Part shown: piece after piece, positions 1 through 8,639 of the stretch
How positions within the stretch are numbered: position 1 is the stretch's first letter
Layout: each line of letters opens with the position of its first letter
Assembly (NCBI GenBank): GCA_037190175.1
Contig: JBBCJM010000262.1
Location: 1-23,869, forward strand
Direction of reading: 5' to 3'
DNA from: JBBCJM01 sp037190175
Lineage (GTDB): Bacteria > Pseudomonadota > Alphaproteobacteria > Rhodobacterales > Rhodobacteraceae
Length of the DNA: 23,869 nt
Notes under the pieces: model-generated
Database searches by the model: none
What the model saw: only the letters and a program-made list of their open reading frames with translations
What the model was told of the DNA's origin: nothing
Translations under genes and position numbers: made by a program

Positions 1-551
1 AGGGGGCGGGGCTGGACGATCTGAACATCCCCGAGGCCGAACTGCCCGCCACTATGGCGCGCCTGGGCCTGGTGGTGAAGATCCTGATCGAGGGGCTGCG
101 CGAGATCCTGATGACCCGGGCCGAGATCAAGGGCGAGTTCCGCATGGAGCGCACCCAGATCAACGCCGGCGGCAACAACCCGCTGAAGTTCGCGCTGTCG
201 CCCGAACATGCGGTCGAAATGATCCTGCGGCCCAAGGCGCGCGGCTACATGGACGCGCCGACCGCGGCGCGCGAGGCGCTGAACGACATCAAGGCCCACG
301 AGGTGGCGATGGTCACCGGGATGGAGGCCGCGATCAAGGACGTGCTGGCCCGGCTGGACCCCGCGGTGCTGGCGGGCCGCGTGGGCAGCGGCGGCCTCGG
401 CGGCCTGCTGGGCGGCAAGAAGGCCCGGATGTGGCAGGAGTACGAACGGCTCTACGGCACCATCGCCGGCGAGGCCGAGAACGATTTCCACGAATTCTTC
501 GCCAAGGCCTTCGCCAAGGCGTATCTGCAACAGCTCGAGAAGTTGAAATGA
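1..551 (+). CDS. tagH: T6SS FHA-domain protein TagH, C-terminal part (5' truncated by window edge)
   Basis: The reading frame is open from base 3 and runs without a stop to TGA at 549-551, so the gene starts before the window; the in-frame ATG at 54 is probably internal. The visible 182 residues match what I know of the C-terminal domain of T6SS FHA proteins: a helical stretch with IEGLREILMTRAEIKGEFR, then the hallmark NNPLKFALSPEHA, and a final run around MWQEYERLYGTIAGEAENDF. The phosphopeptide-binding FHA domain would be at the missing N-terminus. In the family this cytoplasmic protein is the phosphorylation-controlled regulator of assembly, read by the PpkA/PppA pair also found here. tssK follows after 72 bases with no clear terminator, so they are probably co-transcribed. 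Confidence 0.88.
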   Translation, partial: GAGLDDLNIPEAELPATMARLGLVVKILIEGLREILMTRAEIKGEFRMERTQINAGGNNPLKFALSPEHAVEMILRPKARGYMDAPTAAREALNDIKAHEVAMVTGMEAAIKDVLARLDPAVLAGRVGSGGLGGLLGGKKARMWQEYERLYGTIAGEAENDFHEFFAKAFAKAYLQQLEKLK

Positions 552-623
552 CGGGCGGCCCCGACCCGGCCGGACCGCTCGCGCGGCGCGCCTCCGCCGC
601 CGCGCCCTGGCAAGGAGCATCGC

Positions 624-1964
624 GTGTCCTGGGATAGCAAGGTTCTCTGGACCGAGGGGTTGTTCCTGCAACCCCACCACTTCCAGCAGTCGGATCGCTA
701 CGTCGAGGCCCTGGTCACCGGGCTGGCGCGGCGGCTCATGCCCTATGCCTGGGGGGTGAGCGACCTGGAGATCGACGAGGAGGTGCTGAAGTTCGGCCGG
801 GTGGCGATCAAGGGCGCCTCGGGCCTGACCCCGGACGGCACCGTCTTCCGCGTGCCGCAGGCCGAGGACCATCCGCCGGCGCTGGAGGTGCCCGACCAGA
901 TCAAGGACTGCGTGGTCTATCTGTCCGTCCCCACCCGCCGCCGCGGCGCGCTGGAGATCGACCCGGCGGGGATGGAACGTTCCGCCGCCCGCTTCCGCCC
1001 CGCCGAGGTCGAGGTGACGGACGTGACCGGCGAGGCGCGCAAGCCCGCGGTGGTGGGCGTGGCCAAGCTGCGGCTGCAATTCGCGCTGCAGGTCGATGAC
1101 CTGGCCGACCGGCTGGTGATCCCCATCGCGCGGATCATCGAGAAGCGGTCGGACGGCGAGGTGGTGCTGGACAAGGGCTTCATCGCCTCCTGCATGGACG
1201 TGCGCGCGGCCCCGCCGCTGCATGGCTTCCTGCGGGAACTGGAGGGGCTGCTGGCCCACCGGCAGAAGGCGCTGGCCGGCCGGCTGTCGGAGACCGGCGG
1301 CTCCAAGGGCGTGGCCGAGATCCAGGATGCGCTGATCCTGATGGTGGTGAACCGCGCCCTGCCGCGGGTGCGCCACCTGCTGGCCTGCGAGAACATCCAT
1401 CCGGTGCAGGCCTATGGCCTCTGCGTGGAACTGGCGGGCGAACTGGCCACCTTCATGGCCACCGAGAAGGCGCCGCCCGAGTTTCCCGCCTATCAGCACG
1501 ACAACCTGACCCCCAGCTTCGCCCCGGTGGTCCGCGCGCTGCGGCAGTACCTGTCCTCGGTGCTGGAGCAGACCGCGGTGATGATCCCGCTGGAGGCGCG
1601 CAAGTACGGCATCAGCGTCGGCATCATCGCCGACCGCAAGCTGATCACCACCGCGGGCTTCGTGCTGGCGGTCAAGGCCGACGTGCCGCCCGAGAACGTG
1701 CGCCGCCACTTCTCGGGCCAGTCGAAGATCGGCCCGGTCGAGGAAATCCGGCCGCTGGTGAACTCGGCGCTGCCCGGCATCCAGCTGCGTCCGCTGCCGG
1801 TGGCGCCCCGGCAGATCCCCTACAATGCCGGTGTTGTTTATTTTGAGCTTGACCGCGACAGTCCATACTGGCGCAAGATGACGACATCTGGCGGGATCGC
1901 CGTGCATGTTTCCGGTGATTATCCCGGCCTTTCGATGGAGCTTTGGGCCATTCGCGTCGGCTGA
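624..1964 (+). CDS. tssK: T6SS baseplate protein TssK
   Basis: A 446-residue protein, the usual family length. It begins at GTG 624, chosen because AAGGAG (612-617) sits six bases upstream and the N-terminus MSWDSKVLWTEGLFLQPHHF is the typical TssK opening. TssK forms trimers that link the phage-like baseplate to the cytoplasmic face of the TssL-TssM membrane complex. The C-terminal part (SPYWRKMTTSGGIAVHVSGD) agrees with the family. The last roughly 45 codons use unusually AT-rich codons, such as GTT GTT TAT TTT, unlike the rest of the gene. tssL starts 20 bases after the stop, so the two genes are in one operon. Confidence 0.95.
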   Translation: MSWDSKVLWTEGLFLQPHHFQQSDRYVEALVTGLARRLMPYAWGVSDLEIDEEVLKFGRVAIKGASGLTPDGTVFRVPQAEDHPPALEVPDQIKDCVVYLSVPTRRRGALEIDPAGMERSAARFRPAEVEVTDVTGEARKPAVVGVAKLRLQFALQVDDLADRLVIPIARIIEKRSDGEVVLDKGFIASCMDVRAAPPLHGFLRELEGLLAHRQKALAGRLSETGGSKGVAEIQDALILMVVNRALPRVRHLLACENIHPVQAYGLCVELAGELATFMATEKAPPEFPAYQHDNLTPSFAPVVRALRQYLSSVLEQTAVMIPLEARKYGISVGIIADRKLITTAGFVLAVKADVPPENVRRHFSGQSKIGPVEEIRPLVNSALPGIQLRPLPVAPRQIPYNAGVVYFELDRDSPYWRKMTTSGGIAVHVSGDYPGLSMELWAIRVG

Positions 1965-1984
1965 GCCCGAACAGAGGATTGGTG

Positions 1985-3427
1985 ATGGCAATAAACGATC
2001 CCTTCGCCGAGCCTGACGATTCGGAACGGACCGTGATCCGCCCCAACCCCGGCGGACGGCGGGCGCCCTCGGCGCCCCCGCCCGGCGTGCCCTCCTACCA
2101 GCAGCCCCAGCCCGCCGTCCCGCAGCCCAGCTTCGGCTATGGCGTGCCGCAGGGGCAGGTGGCGCCGCAGCCCGCGGCGGCGCAGGCCGACCCCCGTGCG
2201 GCCGAGGCGCCGATCACGCTGGCCATGACCGGGATGAACCGGCTGAACGCGGCGGCCGCCACGCTCTTCGCCCTGGTCAGCCGCATCCGCAACCGTGCCC
2301 AGCACATGGACCCCGACGCCCTGCGCGGCAAGGTGGTGGCCGAGGTGCGCGCCTTCGACAGCCGGGCGGTGGCGGCGGGGATCGACCCCCAGCACGTCAA
2401 GATCGCCCGCTACTGCATCTGCGCCACCATCGACGACGTGGTGCTGAACACCCCCTGGGGCGAGCAGTCGAACTGGGCGCTGCAATCCATGGTCGGCACC
2501 TTCCACCGCGAGACGGTGGGGGGCGACCGCCTCTACGACGTGCTGGCGCGGCTGGAGAAGGACCCGCCCAGCAACATCGAACTGCTCGAATTCATCTACA
2601 TGTGCCTGACCTTGGGGTTCGAGGGGCGGCTGCGCGTCGAACAGGGCGGCACGGACAAGCATCTGACCATCCGCTCGGGCCTGGCCCGCATCATCCGGGC
2701 GCAGCGCGGCGCGGTGGAGCAGGATCTCTCCCCGCACTGGAAGGGGGTTGACCGCCCGCACCGCGCCCGTTCGCTGTGGAAACCGGTCTATGTGGCGCTG
2801 GCGGTGATCGCGCTGCTGCTGACCGGGATCTTCGGCACCCTGACCTACCTGCTGGGCGGCAATTCCGAGCGGCTGATCGGGCAGCTGGCCTCCATCGACC
2901 CCGGCGCGCCGCCGCTGCTGGAGCGCCCCGCGCCGCCGCCGCCCCCTCCGCCGCCGCCGCCCGAACCGCCGCCCGGCGCCGACCCCACCGCCGAGGAGGT
3001 GGTGGTGGAGTTCCTGAAGCCCGAGATCGACGAGGGGCTGGTGCGCGTGCTGCCCGAACCCTCGGCGCTTGTGCTGCGGGTGCGCGGGCAGGGGATGTTC
3101 GGCTCGGGCTCGGACAAGCTGGCCGCGGGCTATGACGCCAAGATCGAGCGGCTGGCCCGGGCGCTGAACGACCAGCCCGGCAAGATCCTGATCGTGGGCC
3201 ATTCCGACAACGTGCCGATCCGCTCGTCGCGCTTTCCGTCCAACACCCACCTGTCGCTGGCGCGGGCGGAATCGGTGATGAAGCAGATGGCGAAGTTCAT
3301 GGACGATCCCGGCCGGATGTCGGCCGAGGGCCGCGCCGAGAAGGAACCCATCGAAAGCAACGACACCGCCGAGGGCCGCGCGGCCAACCGGCGGATCGAG
3401 ATCATCCTGATGAGGGCTGAAAGCTGA
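1985..3427 (+). CDS. tssL: T6SS inner-membrane protein TssL (DotU/IcmH) with C-terminal OmpA-like peptidoglycan-binding domain
   Basis: The start is ATG 1985, with GAGG at 1974-1977; a longer frame to 1943 would overlap tssK and lacks a ribosome site. The product has 480 residues. In order: a Pro/Gln-rich tail (about 1-65), the cytoplasmic DotU domain (about 70-250), one membrane segment near 264-286 (PVYVALAVIALLLTGIFGTL), a run of ten prolines (317-326), and an OmpA-like domain (about 360-480). The OmpA-like domain has GHSDN at 405-409 and NTHLSLARAESV, the diaminopimelate/peptidoglycan contact motif of that family. TssL and TssM form the trans-envelope channel base, and the extra domain should anchor it to the cell wall. 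The stop overlaps the tssM start (TGATG). Confidence 0.95.
   Translation: MAINDPFAEPDDSERTVIRPNPGGRRAPSAPPPGVPSYQQPQPAVPQPSFGYGVPQGQVAPQPAAAQADPRAAEAPITLAMTGMNRLNAAAATLFALVSRIRNRAQHMDPDALRGKVVAEVRAFDSRAVAAGIDPQHVKIARYCICATIDDVVLNTPWGEQSNWALQSMVGTFHRETVGGDRLYDVLARLEKDPPSNIELLEFIYMCLTLGFEGRLRVEQGGTDKHLTIRSGLARIIRAQRGAVEQDLSPHWKGVDRPHRARSLWKPVYVALAVIALLLTGIFGTLTYLLGGNSERLIGQLASIDPGAPPLLERPAPPPPPPPPPPEPPPGADPTAEEVVVEFLKPEIDEGLVRVLPEPSALVLRVRGQGMFGSGSDKLAAGYDAKIERLARALNDQPGKILIVGHSDNVPIRSSRFPSNTHLSLARAESVMKQMAKFMDDPGRMSAEGRAEKEPIESNDTAEGRAANRRIEIILMRAES
2933..2962 (+). repeat. Ten consecutive proline codons in the TssL periplasmic linker
   Basis: Ten CCN codons in a row (mostly CCG), followed by Glu and three more prolines, encode the linker between the TssL membrane segment and its OmpA-like domain. 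The run should form a stiff polyproline helix. Such runs stall ribosomes unless EF-P helps, which is general knowledge and not visible here. The length of the CCG tract could vary by slippage between strains. Confidence 0.85.
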
Positions 3428-6400
3428 TGTTGAGGCGCCTTTGGTACTTCATGTCGCGTTCGACCTATGTGCTGATCTGGGTCATCGCACTGATCTTCTG
3501 CGGCTGCCTGTGGTTCTACGGGCCCTATCTGGTCTTCGGCGAGACCGATCCCTTCGGCGACCCGATGGACCGGCTGTTCTGGATCGCCTGCATCCTGGGC
3601 TTCACGCTTTTCCTGTCGCTCGCGATCTTCTTCTTCCGCTGGCGGCGCAACCGGCGGATGAACCGCGCCATCATCGCCTCCACCGCGCCCACGCCCGAGG
3701 AAGAGACCGACGACGCGGTGAAGTCCGAGGCCGAGGAGATGCGGGCCAAGCTGCGGCTGGCGCTGACGCAGCTGCGCAAGTCCAAGATGGGCTCGAAGAG
3801 CCTTTACGAACTGCCCTGGTACGTGATCATCGGCCCGCCCGGTGCGGGCAAGACCACGGCCATCGTGAATTCCGGCCTGAAGTTCCCGCTGGTCGAGGAA
3901 TTCGGCCAGTCCTCCATCGGCGGCGTGGGCGGCACCCGCAACTGCGACTGGTGGTTCACCGAGAACGCGGTGCTGATCGACACCGCCGGCCGCTACACCA
4001 CCCAGGAAAGCGACCAGGAAAGCGACAACCAGGGCTGGCTGAACTTCCTCGCCCTGCTGAAGCGGCACCGCAAGCGCCAGCCGATCAACGGCGCGGTGAT
4101 CGCCATCTCGCTGTCGGACCTGTCGATGCAGGACGAGGTGACGCAGGCCAGCCACGCCAAGGCCATCCGCCGCCGCCTGCACGAGCTGCGCGACAAGCTG
4201 GGGGTGCGCTTCCCGGTCTATGTCGTCTTCACCAAGGCCGACCTGATCGCCGGCTTCACCGAGTTCTACGACAACCTGGGGAAAGAGGCGCGCGAGCAGG
4301 TCTGGGGCTTCACCCTGCCGCTGGAGAAATCGCGCGGCAACGTCTCGCCCGTGGCGGCCTTCGACGACGAATTCTCGCTGCTGCTGACCCAGCTCAACGC
4401 CCAGTCGCTGGAACGCCTGCAGCAGGAGACCGACCACCAGCGCCGCAGCCTGATCGCCGGGTTCCCCGGGCAGGTGGCCACCATCCGGCAGGTGGCGCGC
4501 GACTTCCTGGCCGAGGTCTTCGTCGACAACAAGTACGAACACCGCCACATGCTGCGCGGGGTCTACCTGGCCTCGGGCACGCAGGAGGGCACGCCCATCG
4601 ACCGGCTGATGATGGGCATGGCGCGCACCTTCGGCATCGGGCGGCAGGCCATCGGCACCGGCCGCGGCACCGGGCGCAGCTATTTCCTGACCCGGCTCTT
4701 TGACAACGTGATCTTCCGCGAGGCGGGGCTGGTCTCGGCCGACGACAAGGTGGAACGGCGCTATCGCTGGATGCGGCGGGGCGTGATCGCGGCCACGGTG
4801 CTGATCGCCTTCGCCGCCGGCAGCGTCTGGCTGCGCAGCTTCATCGGCAACCGCGCGATGATCGCCGAGGCCTCCGAGGGCACGCAGGCCTATCTCGCCG
4901 CCGCCCAGCAGATCCCCGGCAGCCCGATCGCCGACAGCGACTTCGCCTCGACCGTGCCCGCGCTCAACATCCTGCGCGACCTGCCGGCCAACCCGCTGAA
5001 GGGCCCGGTGCCGCCGGCGGGCGACCTGGGCTGGGGCCTCTACCAGGGCCGGGTGGTGGGCTCGAACGGTGCCATGGCCTATCGCGCCGGGCTGAACCAG
5101 CACCTGCTGCCGCGGCTTCTGCTGCGGCTGGAAGACCAGATGCGCGCCGCGATCAACGATCCCGAGCGGCTTTACGAGGCGCTGAAGGTCTATCTGATGC
5201 TGGGCCAGCAGGGGCCGCTGAACGCCGACCTGGTGCGCGAATGGATGCGGGCCGACTGGGAACTGGCGATCCGCGGCCCGGGCTCGGCCGAACTCAAGGC
5301 CGACCTGATGGGCCATCTGGAGGCCATGATCAGCCAGCCGATGCAGAAGATCGCGCTGAACGGCCCGCTGGTCGAGCAGGCGCAGAACATCCTGACCGAA
5401 CTGCCCATGGCGCAGCGGATCTACAACGGCATCATCAACAGCCCCCGCGCGCTGGACCTGCCACAATGGCGGATCACCGACGTGGGCGGGCCGGCGGTGG
5501 GCCGGGTGCTGGTGCGTTCCTCCGGCAAGCCCTTGAACGAGGGGCACGCGGGCATCTTCACCTACAGCGGGTTCAACAACGTCTTCCTGGTCGAGGCGCT
5601 GAGCGTGGCCAAGCGCATCCAGTCCGAAGCCTGGGTGCTGGGGCCGCGGAGCGAGTCGATCCAGTCGGAGACCGCGCTGATCGCGGTGGCCCGCGACGTG
5701 CTGGACCTTTACTACAACGACTACATCACCCGCTACGAGGCGATCCTGTCGGACGTGGACATCGTGCCGATGGAATCGGTGCAGCACGCGGTCGAGATCA
5801 CCAACATCCTCTCGGGCCCCACCTCGCCCATCGTGAACCTGCTGACCGCGGTGTCCGAGGAGACGAAGCTGGCCGAGGACCGCACGCTGGTCAAGGCCGG
5901 CGCGGCGCGCGAGGGGGTGGCCGCCGTCGCCTCGCTGGAACTGCAATCGGCGCTGAGCGTGCAGGGCAGGGCCTTCCTCGAGGCGATCATGGAGGCGCGC
6001 GGCCCCTCGGAACAGCCGCGGCCGCCGGGCTACTTCGTGCAGGAACGCTTTGCCTGGCTGCACGACATGCTGGCGCGGCCCTTCGACCAGCCCTCGCAGA
6101 TGGACGCCTATCGCAACGTGCTGGAGCAGGTCTATCGCGAGATCTCCAAGCTCTCCTTCGCCGGCACCTCCACCGCGCTGCAGAACCCCGAGGATTCGGC
6201 GCTGTTCGAGCTGGTGACCATGGGCAACCGGCTTCAGGGCCCGATGCAGCGGTGGACCCAGCAGATCGTCGCGGGATCCTCCGGCGTCTCGGCCGAGGGG
6301 ACGCGCGCCACCATCAACGCCAAGTGGCAGACCAACGTGCTGCCCATCTGCGAACAGGCGCTGAAGGATCGCTATCCCTTCACCCGCCGCGCGCAGGCCG

Positions 6401-7008
6401 AGGTGGGGATCGCCGATTTCGCCCGGCTCTTCGCGCCCGGCGGGCTCTTGGACGCCTTCTTCAAGGAGAATCTCGACAAGTTCGTGGATACCCGCACCCG
6501 GCCCTGGACCTTCCGCCGGGTGAACGACGTGGACCTGGGCATCTCGCCGGCGGTGCTGGAGCAGTTCATGCTGGCCGCCGACATCCGCGCCGCCTTCTTC
6601 CCCGAGGGCGCGACGCCCGTGGTCCGCTTCCAGGTCACGCCCGAGGCGCTGGACCCCAAGGCCCGCACCGTGGTGCTGGAGATCGACGGCAAGCAGGTGC
6701 GCTTCTCGCAGGGCGAGGGCCAGCCGGCGCCCACCGGGGTGATCTGGCCGGGCGACGCGGGCTATGGCCGGCTGAGCTTCGAGCCCGCCGACCCGGGGCT
6801 GGAAAGCTCGCTGAAGCGCGACGGGCCCTGGGGCCTCTTTCGCCTGCTGGACGCGGCCGAGATCCGCAACACCAACGTCTCCGACCGCAAGCGGGTGATC
6901 TTCAACGTCGGCGGCCGGATCGCCATCTTCCAGATGCAGTCGGGATCGTCGATCAACCCCTTCGCGCTGCCCGCGCTCACCAAGTTCTCCTGTCCCACGT
7001 CCTTCTGA
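3427..7008 (+). CDS. tssM: T6SS membrane-complex ATPase-like protein TssM (IcmF)
   Basis: A 1193-residue protein of normal family length. The start ATG overlaps the tssL stop by one base, with GAGGG at 3412-3416 as a possible ribosome site. Two N-terminal membrane segments (about 15-38 and 50-72) are followed by a cytoplasmic NTPase-like domain. It has an intact Walker A, GPPGAGKT (136-143), and a DTAGRY box starting at Asp185. A third membrane segment (about 452-470) precedes a large periplasmic region ending in the family C-terminal domain (PWGLFRLLDAAEI and FNVGGRIAIFQM near the end). TssM spans the inner membrane and forms the channel with TssL. The intact Walker A suggests nucleotide binding, as in Agrobacterium; some family members have lost it. 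Confidence 0.96.
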   Translation: MLRRLWYFMSRSTYVLIWVIALIFCGCLWFYGPYLVFGETDPFGDPMDRLFWIACILGFTLFLSLAIFFFRWRRNRRMNRAIIASTAPTPEEETDDAVKSEAEEMRAKLRLALTQLRKSKMGSKSLYELPWYVIIGPPGAGKTTAIVNSGLKFPLVEEFGQSSIGGVGGTRNCDWWFTENAVLIDTAGRYTTQESDQESDNQGWLNFLALLKRHRKRQPINGAVIAISLSDLSMQDEVTQASHAKAIRRRLHELRDKLGVRFPVYVVFTKADLIAGFTEFYDNLGKEAREQVWGFTLPLEKSRGNVSPVAAFDDEFSLLLTQLNAQSLERLQQETDHQRRSLIAGFPGQVATIRQVARDFLAEVFVDNKYEHRHMLRGVYLASGTQEGTPIDRLMMGMARTFGIGRQAIGTGRGTGRSYFLTRLFDNVIFREAGLVSADDKVERRYRWMRRGVIAATVLIAFAAGSVWLRSFIGNRAMIAEASEGTQAYLAAAQQIPGSPIADSDFASTVPALNILRDLPANPLKGPVPPAGDLGWGLYQGRVVGSNGAMAYRAGLNQHLLPRLLLRLEDQMRAAINDPERLYEALKVYLMLGQQGPLNADLVREWMRADWELAIRGPGSAELKADLMGHLEAMISQPMQKIALNGPLVEQAQNILTELPMAQRIYNGIINSPRALDLPQWRITDVGGPAVGRVLVRSSGKPLNEGHAGIFTYSGFNNVFLVEALSVAKRIQSEAWVLGPRSESIQSETALIAVARDVLDLYYNDYITRYEAILSDVDIVPMESVQHAVEITNILSGPTSPIVNLLTAVSEETKLAEDRTLVKAGAAREGVAAVASLELQSALSVQGRAFLEAIMEARGPSEQPRPPGYFVQERFAWLHDMLARPFDQPSQMDAYRNVLEQVYREISKLSFAGTSTALQNPEDSALFELVTMGNRLQGPMQRWTQQIVAGSSGVSAEGTRATINAKWQTNVLPICEQALKDRYPFTRRAQAEVGIADFARLFAPGGLLDAFFKENLDKFVDTRTRPWTFRRVNDVDLGISPAVLEQFMLAADIRAAFFPEGATPVVRFQVTPEALDPKARTVVLEIDGKQVRFSQGEGQPAPTGVIWPGDAGYGRLSFEPADPGLESSLKRDGPWGLFRLLDAAEIRNTNVSDRKRVIFNVGGRIAIFQMQSGSSINPFALPALTKFSCPTSF

Positions 7009-7009
7009 C

Positions 7010-7699
7010 ATGACCATTCGTTTCGGAGCATATGGCAAGCTGCCCGCGCTGGGGGACTTCCTGCGGATGGACCTGCCGCAGGGATTCGTCGATCTCTGGG
7101 ACCGCTGGCTGCAGGACGGCATCCTGACGGTGAAGCGGCACCTGGGCGACCGCTGGCAGGACTGCTATTTCTCGGCTCCGATCTGGCGCTTCACCCTCTC
7201 GCCGGGCATCGCCGGCGCCTCGGCGATGACCGGGGTGATGATGATGTCGGTCGACCGGGTGGGCCGGCAGTTCCCGCTGACGCTGGCCACCCCGGTCAGC
7301 GACGTGCAGTCGGCGCTCCTGCAGCACTTCCAGTCCGCGGCGATGTTCGCGGATCTGGAGACCCTGGCGCTCGACGCGCTGGAAGACAGCATGACGAAGG
7401 ACGCCCTGGCCCAGCGGCTGGAACATATCGCGCGGCCCGCCGATCCCCTGCCGCCGGCGCGGGTGGAACAGGCCAAGGGCGGGCTGGTTGTCATGGGCAA
7501 AGGGGCGCAGGGACTGGCGCCGGAACTGGCGGCGCAGCTGGCCGGCGCCAGTTTCCGCAAGGCTTCGGTCTGGGGCGCCCTGCTGGACGAGGACATGCGG
7601 CTGATGGTCTGCGAGGGCCTGCCCGCCACCGGGCAGATGGCCGGGCTGTTCGACATGGACGCGCCGATCTGGCAGCGCCGCGAGGTGGAGGTGGAATGA
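7010..7699 (+). CDS. tagF: T6SS post-translational regulator TagF
   Basis: 229 residues. The N-terminus GAYGKLPALGDFLRMDLPQ and the segment starting YFSAPIWRFTLSPGIAG are characteristic of TagF (DUF2094). In Pseudomonas and Agrobacterium TagF represses T6SS assembly after translation, acting on the FHA protein; that role is taken from the family. ATG 7010 lies one base after the tssM stop with no good ribosome site, so translation probably depends on coupling to tssM. Its own stop overlaps the pppA start by four bases (ATGA). Confidence 0.92.
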   Translation: MTIRFGAYGKLPALGDFLRMDLPQGFVDLWDRWLQDGILTVKRHLGDRWQDCYFSAPIWRFTLSPGIAGASAMTGVMMMSVDRVGRQFPLTLATPVSDVQSALLQHFQSAAMFADLETLALDALEDSMTKDALAQRLEHIARPADPLPPARVEQAKGGLVVMGKGAQGLAPELAAQLAGASFRKASVWGALLDEDMRLMVCEGLPATGQMAGLFDMDAPIWQRREVEVE

Positions 7700-8433
7700 G
7701 CCTGGCACATCTGGTCCACCCCCGCATCCGCTACTCGGCCCGCACCCATGTGGGCAAGGTGCGCAAGGTCAACGAGGATTCGATCCTGGCGCTGCCCGAC
7801 CTGCAGATCTGGGTGGTGGCCGACGGGATGGGCGGGCACGAGGCCGGCGACTTCGCCAGCCAGACCATCACCGAGACCGTGGCGATGATCGAGCCCGACC
7901 TGGAGCCCGCCGAACGGATGCGGGCGCTGCGCACCGCGATCCTGAACGCGCACAGGCTGATCGCGGAGGCGGCCGAGACCCGGTTCCACGGCACCGTGGG
8001 CTCCACCGTGGTGGCGCTGATTCTGACCGACACGCATTTCGCCACGCTCTGGGCCGGCGACAGCCGCTGCTACCTGCTGCGCGACGGCGAGATCAGCATG
8101 CTGACCACCGACCACTCGCTGGTGGGCGAGTTCGTGGCCATGGGGCAGATGACCTGGGACGAGGCCGAGCATCACCCGCAGTCGAACGCCATCACCCGCG
8201 CCGTGGGGGTGGGCGACGAGCTGGAGCTGGACAAGGTGTGCGGCGAATTGCAGGCCGGCGACCGCTTCCTGCTCTGCTCTGACGGGCTGACGAAATACGC
8301 GGGTTTCGAGACGCTGCGCCGGCTCTTGACCAACGCGCCGATCGAGACCGTGGTGGACCGGCTGGTGAACCACGCGCTGGAGAGCGGCGGGGGCGACAAC
8401 GTCTCGGTCATCGTGGTGGACGTGCCGGGCTGA
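7696..8433 (+). CDS. pppA: T6SS PP2C-type Ser/Thr protein phosphatase PppA
   Basis: 245 residues of a bare PP2C domain. All metal-binding motifs are present: NED at 26-28, VADGMGG with Asp43, CSDGL with Asp196, and GGGDNVS with Asp234. GGAGG at 7687-7691 precedes the ATG. PppA dephosphorylates the targets of the kinase PpkA and thereby damps T6SS firing (family knowledge). It is the last plus-strand gene of the core block. Its kinase partner lies just downstream on the other strand, an arrangement less common than a joint operon. Confidence 0.94.
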   Translation: MSLAHLVHPRIRYSARTHVGKVRKVNEDSILALPDLQIWVVADGMGGHEAGDFASQTITETVAMIEPDLEPAERMRALRTAILNAHRLIAEAAETRFHGTVGSTVVALILTDTHFATLWAGDSRCYLLRDGEISMLTTDHSLVGEFVAMGQMTWDEAEHHPQSNAITRAVGVGDELELDKVCGELQAGDRFLLCSDGLTKYAGFETLRRLLTNAPIETVVDRLVNHALESGGGDNVSVIVVDVPG

Positions 8434-8460
8434 TTTACCGCCGGCGTCGCGCGGGTGGCC

Positions 8461-8520
8461 AGCGCCGGGGGGTTTCACACCCCCCGGACCCCCCGTGGAG
8501 TATTTGGCCCAAAGTGAAGG
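8461..8520 (+). repeat. Left copy of a 60-bp inverted repeat element
   Basis: This copy matches the reverse complement of 8551-8610 across all 60 positions without gaps. The shared parts are AGCGCCGGGGGG, CCCCCCGGACCCCCCG, a TATTT core and a (C)CAA-G-TGAA-G end. The loop and the bases around the TATTT core differ. Its ends fall at the same positions as its partner's. I have seen elements of this composition repeatedly between genes in Rhodobacteraceae, so it is probably a dispersed genomic repeat. Confidence 0.85.
8465..8487 (+). terminator. GC hairpin after pppA, within the left repeat
   Basis: CCGGGGGG (8465-8472) pairs perfectly with CCCCCCGG (8480-8487) around a seven-base loop. It lies 31 bases past the pppA stop. 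No T-run follows directly, so it may work as a poor or Rho-assisted terminator, or as a stabiliser of the mRNA 3' end. Confidence 0.55.
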
Positions 8521-8550
8521 ACATTTTGATTCAAATTGTCCCCCCTCCTG

Positions 8551-8610
8551 CTTTCATCTTGGCAGAAAATACTCTCGGGGGGTCCGGGGGGCAGACGGCC
8601 CCCCGGCGCT
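8551..8610 (-). repeat. Right copy of the 60-bp inverted repeat element
   Basis: This is the partner of 8461-8520 in opposite orientation, separated from it by 30 bases. The spacer holds a smaller imperfect palindrome: 8520-8529 pairs with 8531-8540 with one mismatch. The two copies plus spacer form a 150-bp element exactly between the convergent pppA and ppkA genes. No transposase and no target-site duplication were seen at its edges. Confidence 0.85.
8584..8606 (-). terminator. GC hairpin after ppkA, within the right repeat
   Basis: CCGGGGGG (8584-8591) pairs with CCCCCCGG (8599-8606) around the loop CAGACGG. For minus-strand transcripts it lies about 33 bases past the ppkA stop, mirroring the pppA side. 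It is probably the 3'-end structure of the ompA-like/ppkA operon. Confidence 0.55.
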
Positions 8611-8639
8611 CTCTACCAGTGCGACGCAGGGGGGGAAGG

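Noticed and set aside
3130..7122. 1330-residue open frame on the minus strand, antisense to tssM
   Set aside because: It mirrors the codon pattern of tssM in very GC-rich DNA. Its translation is low-complexity (His/Arg/Gln/Gly-rich) with no recognisable domain, whereas tssM is clearly the real gene.
8461..8610. CRISPR-like or insertion-sequence interpretation of the inverted repeats
   Set aside because: There are only two copies in opposite orientation, no regular spacers, no transposase, and no target duplication at the edges.
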